Below, in pieces: positions 5,016 to 5,294 of a stretch of 5,294 bases of DNA (positions are counted from its first letter, which is position 1; the number at the start of each line of letters is the position of its first letter). The position numbers were made by a program, and so were the translations under genes. The notes beneath the pieces are model-generated. The model was not told the DNA's origin. It saw nothing but the letters and a program-made list of their open reading frames with translations, and ran no database searches. Origin of the DNA: Chlorobiota bacterium (GTDB taxonomy: Bacteria; Bacteroidota; Bacteroidia; Bacteroidales; JAADGE01); NCBI GenBank assembly GCA_013153575.1, contig JAADEE010000181.1, positions 1 through 5,294 on the forward strand. Reading direction: 5' to 3'.

Positions 5016-5294
5016 TTGAAATTTTCTGAAAATACAAAGTTACTTGTCTTTATAGCAATACTTTTTTTATTAATTAAAATAGAAGTATTTGCACAAGAAA
5101 ATATTACTATTTCTTCAATTAAAATTTCAGGAAACTATAAAACAAAAGATGCTGTAATTATTCATGAGCTTACTTTTAAAGTTGGTGATACCTTAACAGA
5201 AAATAAGTTGAAGTTAAAAATTAAAGAAAGTGAAATAAATTTGCTTAATACTCCTTTATTTAATTTTATTAATTTTAATTATGAAATAGATAGT
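5016..5294 (+). CDS. Secreted POTRA-domain protein, Omp85/BamA-like (N-terminal part)
   Basis: From the TTG at 5016 the frame stays open for 93 residues to the window end. Residues 1-26 form a signal peptide: a lysine near the start, a hydrophobic core (LLVFIAILFLLI) and a VFA-QE cleavage site. ITISSIKISGNYKTKDAVIIHELTF begins at residue 30 and continues with VGDTL (56-60), a helix rich in K and E, and LLNTPLFNFINF (76-87). This is the beta-alpha-alpha-beta pattern of a first POTRA domain, with the usual I-x-G-N-x-T-x-x-x-I/V-I-x-x-E-L core. Such domains precede an outer-membrane barrel in BamA/TamA-like proteins, or stand in accessory transporters. No ATG or GTG occurs in this frame, and the stop of the glycosyltransferase lies in the same frame 9 bases upstream, so TTG is the best start. 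The barrel is beyond the window, so the subfamily cannot be named. Confidence 0.78.
   Translation, partial: MKFSENTKLLVFIAILFLLIKIEVFAQENITISSIKISGNYKTKDAVIIHELTFKVGDTLTENKLKLKIKESEINLLNTPLFNFINFNYEIDS

Overview
The window looks like chromosomal DNA of a Bacteroidota member, probably an uncultured Bacteroidales-like lineage. The support is strongly A+T-rich DNA, short or absent 5' leaders without clear Shine-Dalgarno sequences, several matches to the Bacteroidota -7 promoter element TAnnTTTG, and typical Bacteroidota versions of SmpB, a lipoprotein ApbE and a HupE/UreJ-type membrane protein. The species cannot be named from this sequence.

Layout, left to right. (1) 1-409, minus: the 5' part of miaA (tRNA A37 isopentenyl/dimethylallyl transferase), cut by the window edge. 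(2) 410-460: a 51-base divergent promoter region with back-to-back -7 boxes for miaA and smpB. (3) 461-934, plus: smpB, the tmRNA partner in ribosome rescue. (4) 935-1177: a 243-base gap holding a candidate promoter, a 10-bp hairpin and a second, weaker promoter next to the following gene. (5) 1178-2365, plus: an M20-family metallohydrolase closely resembling YgeY, followed by a strong hairpin. (6) 2474-3052, plus: a small HupE/UreJ-family membrane protein. (7) 3051-3093: a terminator hairpin between converging genes, best formed in minus-strand RNA. (8) 3116-4114, minus: apbE, a lipoprotein FAD:protein FMN transferase. (9) 4115-4265: a divergent promoter region. (10) 4266-5006, plus: a family 2 glycosyltransferase. 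(11) 5016 to the window end, plus: the start of a secreted POTRA-domain (Omp85/BamA-like) outer-membrane protein, probably co-transcribed with the glycosyltransferase.

The genes do not form one pathway. They are a mix of translation-quality housekeeping (miaA, smpB), a lone amidohydrolase/peptidase, a metal-transport-like membrane protein, a flavinylation enzyme and an envelope pair. I found no clearly novel multi-gene system, CRISPR array, insertion sequence or tRNA. The best items for a second look are regulatory: a 10-bp tandem duplication that places a 9-codon decoy reading frame over the miaA start, a probably leaderless smpB start, a possible small RNA or long leader between smpB and the YgeY-like gene, and the coupled glycosyltransferase/POTRA pair with a TTG start.
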